Below, piece after piece: positions 50,311 to 59,973 of a stretch of DNA of 64,000 nt. A program made the position numbers and the translations under genes. Source of the stretch: Pectobacterium punjabense. GTDB lineage: Bacteria; Pseudomonadota; Gammaproteobacteria; Enterobacterales; Enterobacteriaceae. The notes below the pieces were generated by a model. The model worked only from the letters and a program-made list of their open reading frames with translations, was not told the DNA's origin and ran no database searches. Within the stretch, counting starts at the first letter, position 1; each line of letters starts with the position of its first letter. The DNA is taken from the NCBI RefSeq assembly GCF_012427845.1, contig NZ_CP038498.1, forward strand, positions 2,852,001 to 2,916,000. The letters are read 5' to 3'.

Positions 50311-52038
50311 TTGACCAGTAACCGACTCTCATGGCAGCACTTACTGCCCAATAATACGCCTTATCAAACGCTATTCACTCAGGCAGCTCAGCTTGCTCCT
50401 GCTGAATTCTCCGCTATTCAGTCGCGTCTGGCAGACAGTCTGACGCTCTTTTGCCACCCTCGTTCCCCTTCCCGCTTTATGCTATTAAAAGCGCAAGAGA
50501 ACGATGAATATATGGCATTGATCGCCCGTGCGCTGAGCGCCATCAGGCCAGACTCCGGGGCGATACATGGCAGTAAATATATCATTGAGGGTCGTCATAT
50601 CCGGGTCGAGCCCGCCACACAGCTAGCGGATAACTTTGCCGCCCAGCAGCTCTGTGGCTATCAAGAATGGATTGAACCTGAGCAACTCTTCGGCTGTCTG
50701 CGTAATTTCCACGATGAAATAACACTGCATCCAGGGCTGGTTCATCAGGTTAATGGCGGTACGTTGATCCTGTCAGCCAGAGCACTGCTGGCTCAGCCGT
50801 TAATGTGGCTGCGTCTGAAGCAGATTATGGCTGAGGGAATCTATCGTTGGCTGTCCCCAGACGAGCGCAAACCACTTCCCGTTGATGTACCACCAATGCC
50901 ACTTGATATTCGTCTAATTATTATTGGGGATCGGGAAAGCCTGGCGGACATTCATGATATGGAGCCAGAGTTAGGCGAACACGCGATTTACGGTGAGTTC
51001 GAAGCGCAACTACAGTTGATTGAAACAGATGACATGGCGCGCTGGTGTACTTACATCAATGCGTTATGCAACAAAAATCAACTGCCGCTACTGGATGCCG
51101 ATGCCTGGCCAGCATTCGTAAACAGTGCGGTACGTTACAGCGGCGATCAGGGTAATTTGCCATTATGCCCGCGCTGGCTAGTCAGCCAGTTAAAATATGC
51201 ATCGCTATACGCCAGAGACGGTCAGATCACAGAACAGGCGCTGGTCGACGCGATTGCCGCACGCCAATGGCGTGAAGGCTATCTTCGTGAGCGCATGCAG
51301 GATGAAATAGAACTCGGCCAGATCCTGATCGAAACGGAAGGTGATGTTGTCGGTCAAGTTAACGGGCTTTCCGTATTGGAATTCCCGGGCTATCCCGTTG
51401 CTTTTGGCGAACCGACACGAATCACTTGTGTCGTTCATGCAGGCGACGGCGAGTTCACTGATGTCGAACGCAAAGCTGAACTTGCTGGCAATTTACACGC
51501 CAAGGGCATGATGATCATGCAGGCGTTCCTGATTACCGAACTGGAACTTGATCAACAGCTTCCTTTCTCAGCATCCATGGTCTTCGAGCAATCGTACAGC
51601 GAAGTTGATGGTGACAGCGCCTCGCTGGCAGAACTCTGCGCTCTGATCAGCGCTCTGTCCTTGCGGCCAATCAATCAGCAGTTTGCCGTTACCGGTTCAG
51701 TCGATCAATTTGGTCACGTACAGCCAATTGGCGGCGTGAATGAGAAAATCGAAGGATTCTTTGAGGTTTGCCAGCGTCGTGGGCTAACGGGAACTCAGGG
51801 TGTGATTTTACCTGCGGCTAATCTACGCCACCTCTGTTTACAAGAGGATGTCGTTGAGGCGGTACGTGAAGGTAAATTCCACTTGTTCCCAGTAGAAACT
51901 GCGCCGGAAGCGGTATCATTACTGACCAATTTTGCTTATGACGATGAGCAGCAGCCAAATCTGTTAGCGGCGATTCGTGAGCGAATTGGACAACTCTTAC
52001 CGCAGGAGCGTAGACGTTTTCCTTGGTTTTTCCGTTAA
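50311..52038 (+). CDS. ycbZ: Lon-like protease family protein YcbZ (LonH)
   Basis: AAA+-derived protein with a C-terminal Lon protease domain. I chose a TTG start giving MTSNRLSWQHLLPN (575 residues): it lines up with the E. coli start MTITKLAW, and the TTG at 50269 is fused to the TATAAT promoter box so could not be translated. The catalytic serine is in YSEVDGDSASLAELCAL and the lysine in QPIGGVNEKIEGF, the Ser-Lys dyad of Lon. The N-terminal part has lost clear Walker motifs. Substrate unknown. Followed by fabA as in E. coli. Confidence 0.88.
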   Translation: MTSNRLSWQHLLPNNTPYQTLFTQAAQLAPAEFSAIQSRLADSLTLFCHPRSPSRFMLLKAQENDEYMALIARALSAIRPDSGAIHGSKYIIEGRHIRVEPATQLADNFAAQQLCGYQEWIEPEQLFGCLRNFHDEITLHPGLVHQVNGGTLILSARALLAQPLMWLRLKQIMAEGIYRWLSPDERKPLPVDVPPMPLDIRLIIIGDRESLADIHDMEPELGEHAIYGEFEAQLQLIETDDMARWCTYINALCNKNQLPLLDADAWPAFVNSAVRYSGDQGNLPLCPRWLVSQLKYASLYARDGQITEQALVDAIAARQWREGYLRERMQDEIELGQILIETEGDVVGQVNGLSVLEFPGYPVAFGEPTRITCVVHAGDGEFTDVERKAELAGNLHAKGMMIMQAFLITELELDQQLPFSASMVFEQSYSEVDGDSASLAELCALISALSLRPINQQFAVTGSVDQFGHVQPIGGVNEKIEGFFEVCQRRGLTGTQGVILPAANLRHLCLQEDVVEAVREGKFHLFPVETAPEAVSLLTNFAYDDEQQPNLLAAIRERIGQLLPQERRRFPWFFR

Positions 52039-52041
52039 ACC

Positions 52042-52058
52042 AACTGGTTCAACCAGAC
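52042..52058 (+). promoter_or_regulatory. FadR-type operator upstream of fabA
   Basis: AACTGGTTCAACCAGAC has the AACTGGT-N3-ACCAG core of FadR sites. Position about 30 bases upstream of the likely -35 suits activation of fabA, as known in E. coli. Confidence 0.8.
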
Positions 52059-52068
52059 GCAACAGACT

Positions 52069-52096
52069 TGCTCAGCGTACAGGTGTACGCTAATCT
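52069..52096 (+). promoter_or_regulatory. fabA promoter with FabR palindrome
   Basis: TTGCTC (52069-52074) and TAATCT (52091-52096) are 16 bases apart. AGCGTACAGGTGTACGCT (52074-52091), a palindrome with eight-base arms of the FabR type, fills the whole spacer, so FabR would repress by blocking polymerase. Confidence 0.82.
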
Positions 52097-52129
52097 GCGT
52101 GCTTCATTAAAACAAGGCTTACAGAGACC

Positions 52130-52648
52130 ATGGTAGATAAACGCGAATCCTATACAAAAGAAGACCTCCTTGCCTCCAGTCGTGGTGAGCTGTTCGGTCC
52201 ACAAGGCCCTCAGTTACCCGCCCCTAGCATGCTAATGATGGACCGCGTCGTTAAAATGACCGAAGACGGCGGTAAGTACGGCAAAGGCTATGTGGAAGCC
52301 GAATTGGATATCACGCCTGATCTGTGGTTCTTCGGTTGCCATTTCATTGGCGATCCGGTGATGCCAGGCTGCCTTGGTCTGGATGCCATGTGGCAGCTAG
52401 TCGGCTTCTATCTGGGCTGGTTGGGTGGCGAGGGCAAAGGCCGCGCACTCGGTGTGGGTGAAGTCAAATTCACCGGGCAAGTTCTGCCAACAGCGAAAAA
52501 AGTCACTTACCGCATTCACTTCAAACGCGTAATCAATCGCCGTTTGGTAATGGGTATTGCTGATGGTGAAGTGCTGGTCGATGGTCAACAGATCTATACT
52601 GCTGACGAACTGAAAGTTGGTTTGTTCAAAGATACCAGTTCTTTCTAA
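52130..52648 (+). CDS. fabA: 3-hydroxydecanoyl-ACP dehydratase/isomerase
   Basis: Dehydrates 3-hydroxydecanoyl-ACP and isomerises trans-2- to cis-3-decenoyl-ACP, the branch point to unsaturated fatty acids. The 172-residue hot-dog protein has the active histidine in [22 protein letters not shown] (His71 region) and the aspartate in LGLDAM (about 85). It works with the fab cluster at the other end of the window. Confidence 0.98.
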   Translation: MVDKRESYTKEDLLASSRGELFGPQGPQLPAPSMLMMDRVVKMTEDGGKYGKGYVEAELDITPDLWFFGCHFIGDPVMPGCLGLDAMWQLVGFYLGWLGGEGKGRALGVGEVKFTGQVLPTAKKVTYRIHFKRVINRRLVMGIADGEVLVDGQQIYTADELKVGLFKDTSSF

Positions 52649-52663
52649 GTATCAGACTATATT

Positions 52664-52690
52664 GCGGGCGAAGCGTTTTTCGCCCGCGTT
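52664..52690 (+). terminator. fabA terminator
   Basis: GCGGGCGAA and TTCGCCCGC form a nine-pair GC-rich stem. The tail GTTATCTCTTCT is only moderately T-rich. Confidence 0.75.
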
Positions 52691-52744
52691 ATCTCTTCTA
52701 TTTATCCGATTACATCCAACCTCAACCCTAAATCACTCGACTTA

Positions 52745-53398
52745 TCATGTTGGACTTTTAAGTTCATTGGTGATCGACTGTCGAACGTCTTGCGGTATCT
52801 TCAGCTCTGTCGCTAACGCATCCAGATAGCTTTTCTCCATGAAGTGATCAACATCAATGACCGCACAACTGAGGAAGTAGACCTCAAGCGCCTCTTCTTC
52901 ATTCTTTACATCTTTCGCTAGCAAAATCGGATCAAGCGGTTGTTCTATCGCTTCCTGCACCCAACGTTGCGCCTCGCTGCCCAATTGCAGTTGCTGAATA
53001 TTGTCATCAATACGCTGCTTTTCAGTTGCATCAATATGCCCATCGCTCTTGGCAGCAAAAACCAGAGCCTGAATTAAACGCCGTGCACGAATATTGTCAG
53101 TAGAAGACTGAGTGCCGAACTGCGGATCATCCTGATGCGTGTCGCGAACGCGTTTCTTGTATTGGTTCCATAACACGACACCCGCCGCCGCACTGCCTCC
53201 AATGATCAGGGCATTTTTACCCAATGAACCTATGATTTTCCTCGTGGATTTATTTGACAGTAAGACGCCAGCCAAACCACCCAGCGCTGCGGGCTTCAAC
53301 ATGTCCCCCAAATTACCGTTTTTTCCCCCTTGATGATGACTCCCCTGCTTGCTAGCGGAACCTAATAAGCCCTGAATTTGTTGCAGCCAATTATTCAT
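52745..53398 (-). CDS. yebE: DUF533 (TerB-like) inner membrane protein YebE
   Basis: A 217-residue protein starting MNNWLQQIQGLLG, with a glycine-rich membrane segment (about 38-85) and a C-terminal TerB-like domain (SDGHIDATEKQRID, EEALEVYFLSCAVIDVDHFMEKSYLDALA). Close to E. coli YebE, a Cpx envelope-stress regulated gene. AGGA precedes the chosen ATG by seven bases; an ATG two codons earlier touches it. Stands alone after betA on the same strand. Confidence 0.92.
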   Translation of the reverse strand: MNNWLQQIQGLLGSASKQGSHHQGGKNGNLGDMLKPAALGGLAGVLLSNKSTRKIIGSLGKNALIIGGSAAAGVVLWNQYKKRVRDTHQDDPQFGTQSSTDNIRARRLIQALVFAAKSDGHIDATEKQRIDDNIQQLQLGSEAQRWVQEAIEQPLDPILLAKDVKNEEEALEVYFLSCAVIDVDHFMEKSYLDALATELKIPQDVRQSITNELKSPT

Positions 53399-53499
53399 TT
53401 TCATTCCTCAAGGAAAAGTGACATCACTGATGGTGTTGTCACTCATAGTAATGGTGCGGAAGGCGTTTGTTTGTCAGATTGTGTATAACAATGAAAAGT

Positions 53500-53526
53500 A
53501 TGGACCGCGCTTTCTATGCGGTCCAT
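53500..53526 (-). terminator. betA terminator
   Basis: ATGGACCGC and GCGGTCCAT form a nine-pair stem with a nine-base loop; on the minus strand ACTTTTC follows. It ends the betIBA operon before yebE. Confidence 0.75.
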
Positions 53527-53544
53527 CTGACTATGCTGGGAACA

Positions 53545-55224
53545 TCACGAGGCAGGTTTCAGCGGGTTTTTTCTCACTGGTGCATTGCCAGCAACATAGT
53601 AGCGTGCTTTGCTACGCGGCAGCGGCTGACGCCGGCGGATTCGGTCGGCAATTTTCTCGGCAATCATGATGGTTGTCGCATTCAGATTACCGGTAATAAT
53701 TTGTGGCATAATGGAAGCATCCACCACGCGTAATCCTTCTATACCGTGGACACGGCCTTGCCCGTCGACAACTGCCATATCGTCCTCTCCCATCTTGCAG
53801 GAACAGGAGGGATGGAATGCCGTTTCAGCGTGAGTGCGGATAAATTCGTCCAGTTCCTCATCCGTCTGAACCTCTAGGCCAGGGCTGATCTCTCGTCCAC
53901 GATATTTATCCAGCGCTGGCTGTGCCATGATTTCACGCGTAATACGGATCGCATCGCGAAACTCCTGCCAATCTTGTTCTGTCGACATATAGTTGAACAC
54001 AATGCTGGGATGCTCATGTGCATCTTTCGACCGCACCTGCACACGCCCTCGACTCAGTGAACGCATGGAACCAACGTGCGCCTGGAACCCGTGCTCTTTC
54101 ACCGCATTACTACCGTTGTAATTAATCGCGACCGGGAGAAAATGGTATTGAATATTCGGCCAGGTGAACTCATCACGGCTGCGAATAAAACCACCCGCTT
54201 CGAACTGGTTACTGGCACCAATACCCGTACCATTGAACAGCCATTCCGCACCGATTTTCGGCTGATTAAACCACTGCAACGCCGGATATAGCGATACCGG
54301 TTCTTTGCAAGCGTATTGCAAATACATTTCCAGGTGATCTTGTAAATTCTCACCGACACCGGGCAAATCATGTACCACAGGAATATCGAGCCCTTGGAGC
54401 AAATCTTTCGGCCCGACGCCGGAACGTTGCAGGATTTGCGGCGAGGCGATTGCGCCGGCACATAACAACACCTCACGACGAACCTTCGCCGTCTGGGCAC
54501 TTTCGCCTTTAAAGTAGGCCACGCCAACAGCACGTTTTCCGTCAAAGAGAATCTTGTCGGTTAAGGCATGCGTCACGATAGTCAGATTCTTACGATCTTT
54601 TGCCTGATCCAGATAACCTCGCGCGGTACTGGCGCGACGCCCCTTCGGCGTGACGGTTCTGTCCATCGGCCCAAAACCTTCTTGCTGATACCCGTTGAGA
54701 TCGTCCGTACGCGGATAGCCCGCCTGTACGCCCGCTTCAACCATCGCGTGGAATAGTTCGTTGTTTCCCATCTTCGGCGTTGTCACCGACACCGGCCCCG
54801 CCGCACCATGGTAGTCATTCGATCCCACATCGCGCGTTTCCGCTTTACGAAAATACGGCAGGCAATCAAGATAACTCCAGTCTTCCAGACCCGGCATCGT
54901 CGCCCAGTTATCAAAATCCATCGCATTACCACGGATGTAACACATGCCGTTAATCAGCGATGATCCACCCAATCCCTTTCCACGGCCACATTCCATGCGG
55001 CGATTATTCATATGGGGTTCGGGATCGGTTTCATACGCCCAGTTATAGCGCTTCCCCTGCAATGGAAAAGCTAACGCGGCAGGCATCTGTGTACGAAAAT
55101 CCAACCGATAATCCGGGCCACCCGCCTCAAGCAGCAGCACGCTCACATCGCTTTCTTCTGTTAGACGCGTTGCCAGCACATTACCAGCGGAACCAGCTCC
55201 GATAATGATGTAATCATATTCCAT
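53545..55224 (-). CDS. betA: Choline dehydrogenase
   Basis: Membrane-associated FAD enzyme of the GMC family that oxidises choline to betaine aldehyde. The 559-residue start [21 protein letters not shown] carries the FAD-binding GxGxxG; an upstream ATG adds 17 unconserved residues. GGGGAG lies eight bases before it. [20 protein letters not shown] and the C-terminal active site HPSCSCKMG with the histidine are present. Third gene of betIBA, 19 bases after betB. Confidence 0.97.
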   Translation of the reverse strand: MEYDYIIIGAGSAGNVLATRLTEESDVSVLLLEAGGPDYRLDFRTQMPAALAFPLQGKRYNWAYETDPEPHMNNRRMECGRGKGLGGSSLINGMCYIRGNAMDFDNWATMPGLEDWSYLDCLPYFRKAETRDVGSNDYHGAAGPVSVTTPKMGNNELFHAMVEAGVQAGYPRTDDLNGYQQEGFGPMDRTVTPKGRRASTARGYLDQAKDRKNLTIVTHALTDKILFDGKRAVGVAYFKGESAQTAKVRREVLLCAGAIASPQILQRSGVGPKDLLQGLDIPVVHDLPGVGENLQDHLEMYLQYACKEPVSLYPALQWFNQPKIGAEWLFNGTGIGASNQFEAGGFIRSRDEFTWPNIQYHFLPVAINYNGSNAVKEHGFQAHVGSMRSLSRGRVQVRSKDAHEHPSIVFNYMSTEQDWQEFRDAIRITREIMAQPALDKYRGREISPGLEVQTDEELDEFIRTHAETAFHPSCSCKMGEDDMAVVDGQGRVHGIEGLRVVDASIMPQIITGNLNATTIMIAEKIADRIRRRQPLPRSKARYYVAGNAPVRKNPLKPAS

Positions 55225-55243
55225 TAGGCTTTCTCCCCTTCGT

Positions 55244-56716
55244 TTAAAATACCGAGCGGAATTCACCCAGTTCAACCTGTACAGATTTAATTTGCGTGTA
55301 GTGTTCCAACGTTGTTATGCCATTTTCACGTCCGACACCAGAATGTTTGTAGCCGCCCACAGGCATTTCAGCCGGAGATTCTCCCCAGGTGTTGATCCAA
55401 CAAATCCCTGCCTCAAGCTGATGAATAACCCGATGTGCTCGATTTAGATCGCGGGTCACGATACCGGCCGCCAGACCGTATTCGCTATCATTAGCGCGGC
55501 GTATGGCCTCCCCCTCGTCCTGATACGTCAAAATACTCATGACCGGGCCGAAGATTTCTTCTCGGACAATCTTCATGTCATCCCGACAGTCAGTGAACAC
55601 CGTAGGAGCAACGTATGCACCTTGGGCATAGTCACCGTCGGTCATGGGTTCACCACCCACCAGCACACGTGCGCCCTCACGTTTTCCACTTTCGATATAA
55701 CGCAGTACGGACTCCCGGTGCGGGAAGCTAACCAGAGGACCAAAATTCACCAGCTCGTCAGTCGGATCGCCGATACGGATGCGTTGAACGCGCGCCAGAA
55801 TTTTCTCCTCAAACTGCGTCTGCAATGCATATGGAACGAAGACGCGCGTACCATTAGTGCACACCTGTCCTGAACTAAAAAAATTCGCCATCATGGCGAT
55901 ATCTGCGGCCTTATCCAGATCGGCATCATCAAAGATAATCAGCGGCGACTTTCCACCCAACTCCATCGTGACTTCTTTCAGTGTCGAGCCTGCGGCATTA
56001 GCCATGACCGTTTTCCCACTGGCGATCCCTCCGGTGAAAGAGACTTTGGCAATCCCCGGATGTGTGGTCAGCGCCTGACCAACGGATTTCCCCGTCCCCG
56101 TCAGCACGTTGAATACGCCGGCCGGTAACCCAGCTTCGGTGTAGATTTCCGCCAGCTTCAGCGCGGTAAGCGATGTGACTTCACTGGGTTTGAAGATCAT
56201 TGCGTTACCTGCCGCCAGCGCGGGCGCCGATTTCCACAATGCGATCTGGATGGGATAGTTCCAGGCACCGATACCGGCGACAACACCAAGCGGTTCGCGC
56301 CGGGTGTAGACGAATGAGGTATCGCGTAAGGGGATCTGCTGACCTTCCAGCATAGGAATCAACCCCGCGTAGTACTCCAGAACATCCGCCCCAGTGACAA
56401 TATCGACGGTACGCGTTTCTGAGAGTGGCTTGCCTGTGTCATGGGTTTCAAGTAAGGCGAGTTCGTCGTTGCGATCGCGCAAGATATCCACGGCACGGCG
56501 TAAAATACGCGAACGTTCCATCGCCGTCATCGCCCCCCATATCTTCTGCCCTGCGGTAGCGGCGCTGACGGCGCGATCAACGTCAGCGGCAGTGGCCGAC
56601 TGAAGCTGGGCAATAATGTCGCCATTTGCAGGGTTCACCGCATCAAACGTATCGTTACCCGTGCTATCGGCATAGGTCCCGTTGATATAAAGCTGTTGTA
56701 AACCGTAGCGAGACAT
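55244..56716 (-). CDS. betB: Betaine aldehyde dehydrogenase
   Basis: Oxidises betaine aldehyde to glycine betaine, the osmoprotectant. The 490-residue length and the start [15 protein letters not shown] match E. coli BetB; AGGAG stands six bases upstream. The catalytic cysteine is in [15 protein letters not shown] (about 286) and the glutamate in TMELGGKSP (about 252). FTGGIASGK is the NAD-binding turn. Lies between betI and betA. Confidence 0.97.
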   Translation of the reverse strand: MSRYGLQQLYINGTYADSTGNDTFDAVNPANGDIIAQLQSATAADVDRAVSAATAGQKIWGAMTAMERSRILRRAVDILRDRNDELALLETHDTGKPLSETRTVDIVTGADVLEYYAGLIPMLEGQQIPLRDTSFVYTRREPLGVVAGIGAWNYPIQIALWKSAPALAAGNAMIFKPSEVTSLTALKLAEIYTEAGLPAGVFNVLTGTGKSVGQALTTHPGIAKVSFTGGIASGKTVMANAAGSTLKEVTMELGGKSPLIIFDDADLDKAADIAMMANFFSSGQVCTNGTRVFVPYALQTQFEEKILARVQRIRIGDPTDELVNFGPLVSFPHRESVLRYIESGKREGARVLVGGEPMTDGDYAQGAYVAPTVFTDCRDDMKIVREEIFGPVMSILTYQDEGEAIRRANDSEYGLAAGIVTRDLNRAHRVIHQLEAGICWINTWGESPAEMPVGGYKHSGVGRENGITTLEHYTQIKSVQVELGEFRSVF

Positions 56717-56783
56717 AAATTCTCCTGTCATATAACTGCCCGACCACATGCCCGGGCAGAGAAGGCAAAATAATAAGGAAGGA

Positions 56784-57371
56784 TTACGCGCGAATGAGCT
56801 GCTGATCGATATAGTCGCAGGCAATGCTCAATGCTTCTTCGCGGTTGAAAGCGTCATGACTTAACGCACCGCGTAGCCACAGCCCATCGATCAGACCAGC
56901 CAGCCCTTTTGCCGCAATACGCGCGTTATCTTTCGACAAGCAATGGCTAAACTCGACACACAGGTTGGAGTAAAGTCGCCGATCGTTAACCTGCTGTAAG
57001 CGATGGAGCATAGGGGAATGCAGGCTACTGGCCCAGAATGCCAGCCAGGTTTTCATCGCCGCGCTATTCGTCTGGCTATCATCAAAATTCCCCTGAACAA
57101 TTGCCCGCAAACGCGCACGAGGCGTATTTTCTGTCAGGCTCAGCAACCTTGATTTTACCGCCAGCCCCAGATGGCTAATCAGGTAACGCATCGTCGCTTC
57201 CAGTAAGCCATTTTTATCGCGGAAGTAATGACTGATGATTCCATTCGACACCCCTGCACGTCGGGCAATCTGCACGATCGAGGCATCATGCATGCCCACA
57301 TCGTTAATCGTTGCCAGCGTCGCTTCGATGAGTTGCTGCCGTCTGATGGGCTGCATTCCGACTTTAGGCAC
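56784..57371 (-). CDS. betI: Transcriptional regulator BetI
   Basis: TetR-type repressor of the bet genes, released by choline. The 195-residue protein has an N-terminal helix-turn-helix ([31 protein letters not shown], about 31-61) and a ligand-binding helical domain similar to E. coli BetI. First gene of betIBA; its likely operator is the palindrome at 57470-57483. Confidence 0.95.
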   Translation of the reverse strand: MPKVGMQPIRRQQLIEATLATINDVGMHDASIVQIARRAGVSNGIISHYFRDKNGLLEATMRYLISHLGLAVKSRLLSLTENTPRARLRAIVQGNFDDSQTNSAAMKTWLAFWASSLHSPMLHRLQQVNDRRLYSNLCVEFSHCLSKDNARIAAKGLAGLIDGLWLRGALSHDAFNREEALSIACDYIDQQLIRA

Positions 57372-57453
57372 TACACGTCCCCTTCATTTTTTCCCTTCAT
57401 TTCTGCACGATGGATCACTGTAAAAGACGATGATTCGTGATCCGATTTATCCC

Positions 57454-57499
57454 ATTAAACTTTTTTTTGATTGAACGTTCAATAAAAAATGAATATCTT
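57454..57499. promoter_or_regulatory. Divergent bet promoters sharing one BetI-type operator
   Basis: The palindrome ATTGAACGTTCAAT (57470-57483) contains two abutting -35 elements, TTGAAC on each strand. Rightward, TTGAAC (57471-57476) and TATCTT (57494-57499) are 17 bases apart, for betT. Leftward, TTGAAC (57477-57482) and TTTAAT (57454-57459) are also 17 bases apart, for betI. One repressor dimer would silence both. Confidence 0.8.
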
Positions 57500-57722
57500 T
57501 TATTGCTGAAAGGTTAAAAATCTGTATCAATTATCACGAAAAGTGGCGTCAGTTCAGACGATAACGCCAACTTAAAAAGAATAATTTCTTTTTTGTTCTG
57601 AAGACTATCTTCAACCGAAAGCGTACTCAGCGGATGCCCTGCGACCGGTTCTTGATATGCGCTAAGCGCGCTTCGTGGAGAGAGGAGTCAGAGTATCGGT
57701 TCACATAACGCAAGGGATAACC
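57500..57722 (+). other. Long leader of betT
   Basis: If transcription starts near 57506, the betT message has about 215 untranslated bases. I see no strong hairpin or small gene in it. Confidence 0.4.
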
Positions 57723-59756
57723 ATGCCAGCCACAGAAACTACGCCCCAACAGGATCGCCTAAATCCTGTCGTGTTCTACACATCAGCGGGATTAATCCTG
57801 ACCTTCTCGCTGATGACCATGCTGTTTAACAAAGAAGCGAACGACTGGATTACTCACGCGCTCAACTGGGTTTCCGCCACATTTGGTTGGTACTACCTGC
57901 TCGCCGCCACGCTCTACATCGTGTTCGTCATCTTCATCGCCTCGTCTCGATTCGGCTCAATTAAGCTCGGGCCAGAACAATCGAAACCTGAATTTAGCCT
58001 GATGAGTTGGGCTGCGATGCTGTTTGCGGCGGGGATCGGTATCGATTTAATGTTTTTTTCCGTCGCAGAGCCGATTACGCAATATATGATGCCGCCTGAA
58101 GGACAAGGCCAGACGATGGAAGCAGCACGACAGGCTATGGTCTGGACGCTGTTTCACTACGGGCTAACAGGCTGGTCAATGTACGCGTTGATGGGAATCG
58201 CGCTGGGCTACTTCAGCTACCGCTATAATTTGCCGCTGACAATTCGCTCTGCCCTCTATCCCATCTTTGGCAAACGCATCAATGGTCCGATTGGACACAG
58301 CGTCGATATCGCAGCCGTGCTCGGAACCATTTTCGGTATCGCGACCACGCTGGGCATCGGTGTCGTTCAGCTTAACTACGGACTGAAAGTGCTGTTCCAA
58401 ATCCCAGAGAATCTCACCGTTCAGGCTTCGCTCATTCTGCTTTCCGTGATCATGGCGACCGTTTCCGTGACGTCCGGCGTCAATCGCGGCATTCGCTTTC
58501 TCTCCGAGCTGAATGTTTTGCTCGCACTGGGTTTGATTCTCTTTCTGCTCTTCTGGGGCGATACCGAGTTTCTGCTGAACGCGCTAGTGCTTAACGTTGG
58601 GGATTACATCAATCGCTTTACCGGTATGACACTCAACAGTTTTGCGTTCGATCGCCCGACAGAATGGATGAATAGCTGGACGCTGTTTTTCTGGGCATGG
58701 TGGGTCGCGTGGGCACCGTTTGTCGGGCTGTTTCTGGCACGTATCTCACGCGGCAGAACGATTCGCCAGTTTGTTGTCGGCACGCTGATCATTCCGTTTG
58801 TCTTTACGTTGCTGTGGCTCTCCATTTTCGGCAACAGTGCGCTTTATCAGGTGATCCACGGTAATCTGGACTTTGCAAACGAAGTTATGCAGCACCCGGA
58901 ACGTGGTTTCTACAGCCTGTTGGCACAGTACCCAGGCTTCAGCCTGAGCGCTTCTGTCGCGACCATTACCGGCCTGCTGTTTTATGTTACCTCTGCCGAT
59001 TCTGGTTCACTGGTGTTGGGCAACTTCACCTCTCGCCTTGGTGACATCAACAACGATGCACCAAACTGGCTGCGGATTTTCTGGTCTGTAGCGATTGGCC
59101 TGTTGACGCTGGGTATGTTGATGACAAACGGCGTGTCAGCATTACAGAACACGACCGTCATCATGGGGTTGCCGTTTAGCTTTGTGATGTTCTTTATTAT
59201 GGCGGGGTTATATAAATCACTGAGGGTTGAGGATTACCGTAAAGCCAGTTCCTTGCAAACCTCAGCCCCGATGCCAATCTCAGGCGACGATCGCCTGAAC
59301 TGGAAACAGCGCATCTCACGCGTCATGAATTTCCCCGGCACAACGCATACACAGAAAATGCTGGATAACATCTGTAAAGCGGCCATGGCGGATGTTGCAC
59401 GTGAATTACGTCTACGGGGTGCCAGCGTTGAAGTCAACGAATTGCCGCCTGTCGAAGATGAGCGCTTGAACCACCTTGAACTGCTGGTGGATTTAGGCGA
59501 TGAACAGAACTTTCTTTATCAAATTTGGCCACAGCGTTATAGCGTCCCGGCGTTTACCTACCGTGCTCGGTCAGGAAAATCAGATTATTACCGGCTTGAA
59601 ACCTTCCTGTTGGAAGGAAGTCAGGGGAATGATCTGATGGACTACAGTAAAGAACAGGTGATTAACGACATTTTGGATCAGTATGAACGCCATCTGAATT
59701 TTCTTCATCTTAATCGAGAAGCTCCCGGCAATACGCTCACCTTCCCAGATGCATAA
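57723..59756 (+). CDS. betT: High-affinity choline transporter BetT
   Basis: BCCT-family secondary transporter that imports choline by proton motive force. The 677-residue protein (E. coli BetT also 677) starts MPATETTPQQDRLNPVVFYTS; a longer frame adds 16 residues without a family match. Twelve membrane segments lie between about 17 and 505, with the choline-binding aromatic box region WTLFFWAWWVAWAPFVGLFLARISRGRT. The long cytoplasmic C-terminal tail (about 510-677) is the osmosensing part in E. coli. Divergent from betIBA. Confidence 0.97.
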   Translation: MPATETTPQQDRLNPVVFYTSAGLILTFSLMTMLFNKEANDWITHALNWVSATFGWYYLLAATLYIVFVIFIASSRFGSIKLGPEQSKPEFSLMSWAAMLFAAGIGIDLMFFSVAEPITQYMMPPEGQGQTMEAARQAMVWTLFHYGLTGWSMYALMGIALGYFSYRYNLPLTIRSALYPIFGKRINGPIGHSVDIAAVLGTIFGIATTLGIGVVQLNYGLKVLFQIPENLTVQASLILLSVIMATVSVTSGVNRGIRFLSELNVLLALGLILFLLFWGDTEFLLNALVLNVGDYINRFTGMTLNSFAFDRPTEWMNSWTLFFWAWWVAWAPFVGLFLARISRGRTIRQFVVGTLIIPFVFTLLWLSIFGNSALYQVIHGNLDFANEVMQHPERGFYSLLAQYPGFSLSASVATITGLLFYVTSADSGSLVLGNFTSRLGDINNDAPNWLRIFWSVAIGLLTLGMLMTNGVSALQNTTVIMGLPFSFVMFFIMAGLYKSLRVEDYRKASSLQTSAPMPISGDDRLNWKQRISRVMNFPGTTHTQKMLDNICKAAMADVARELRLRGASVEVNELPPVEDERLNHLELLVDLGDEQNFLYQIWPQRYSVPAFTYRARSGKSDYYRLETFLLEGSQGNDLMDYSKEQVINDILDQYERHLNFLHLNREAPGNTLTFPDA

Positions 59757-59767
59757 TCTCCTCCCCG

Positions 59768-59795
59768 ATGGCGCTGAAATATAGCGCCATTTTTC
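59768..59795 (+). terminator. betT terminator
   Basis: ATGGCGCT and AGCGCCAT pair around a seven-base loop and are followed by five T. Confidence 0.88.
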
Positions 59796-59881
59796 AATTA
59801 ATTACCTCTTCATCATGCATTTTTTCTTCATCGTGTTTTTCCCGAATTTATGGGCTGTGCCGCATTCTTTGCTTCCACGAT

Positions 59882-59940
59882 TTGCGCTTTATTTTTGAAA
59901 CGGTATACTGCACACATCAAATTGAAATACAGTTTTAAAA
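59882..59940 (+). promoter_or_regulatory. Promoter with KdgR-like site before the RpiB-like gene
   Basis: TTGCGC (59882-59887) and TATACT (59904-59909) are 16 bases apart. Just downstream, TTGAAATACAGTTTTAAA (59922-59939) resembles a KdgR box (TGAAA-N6-TTTCA) with one mismatch in the right half. Placed over the start of transcription, where a pectin-catabolism repressor would act. Confidence 0.55.
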
Positions 59941-59973
59941 AATGTATTTGTCCGTCACAGAAAAGGAACGAAC

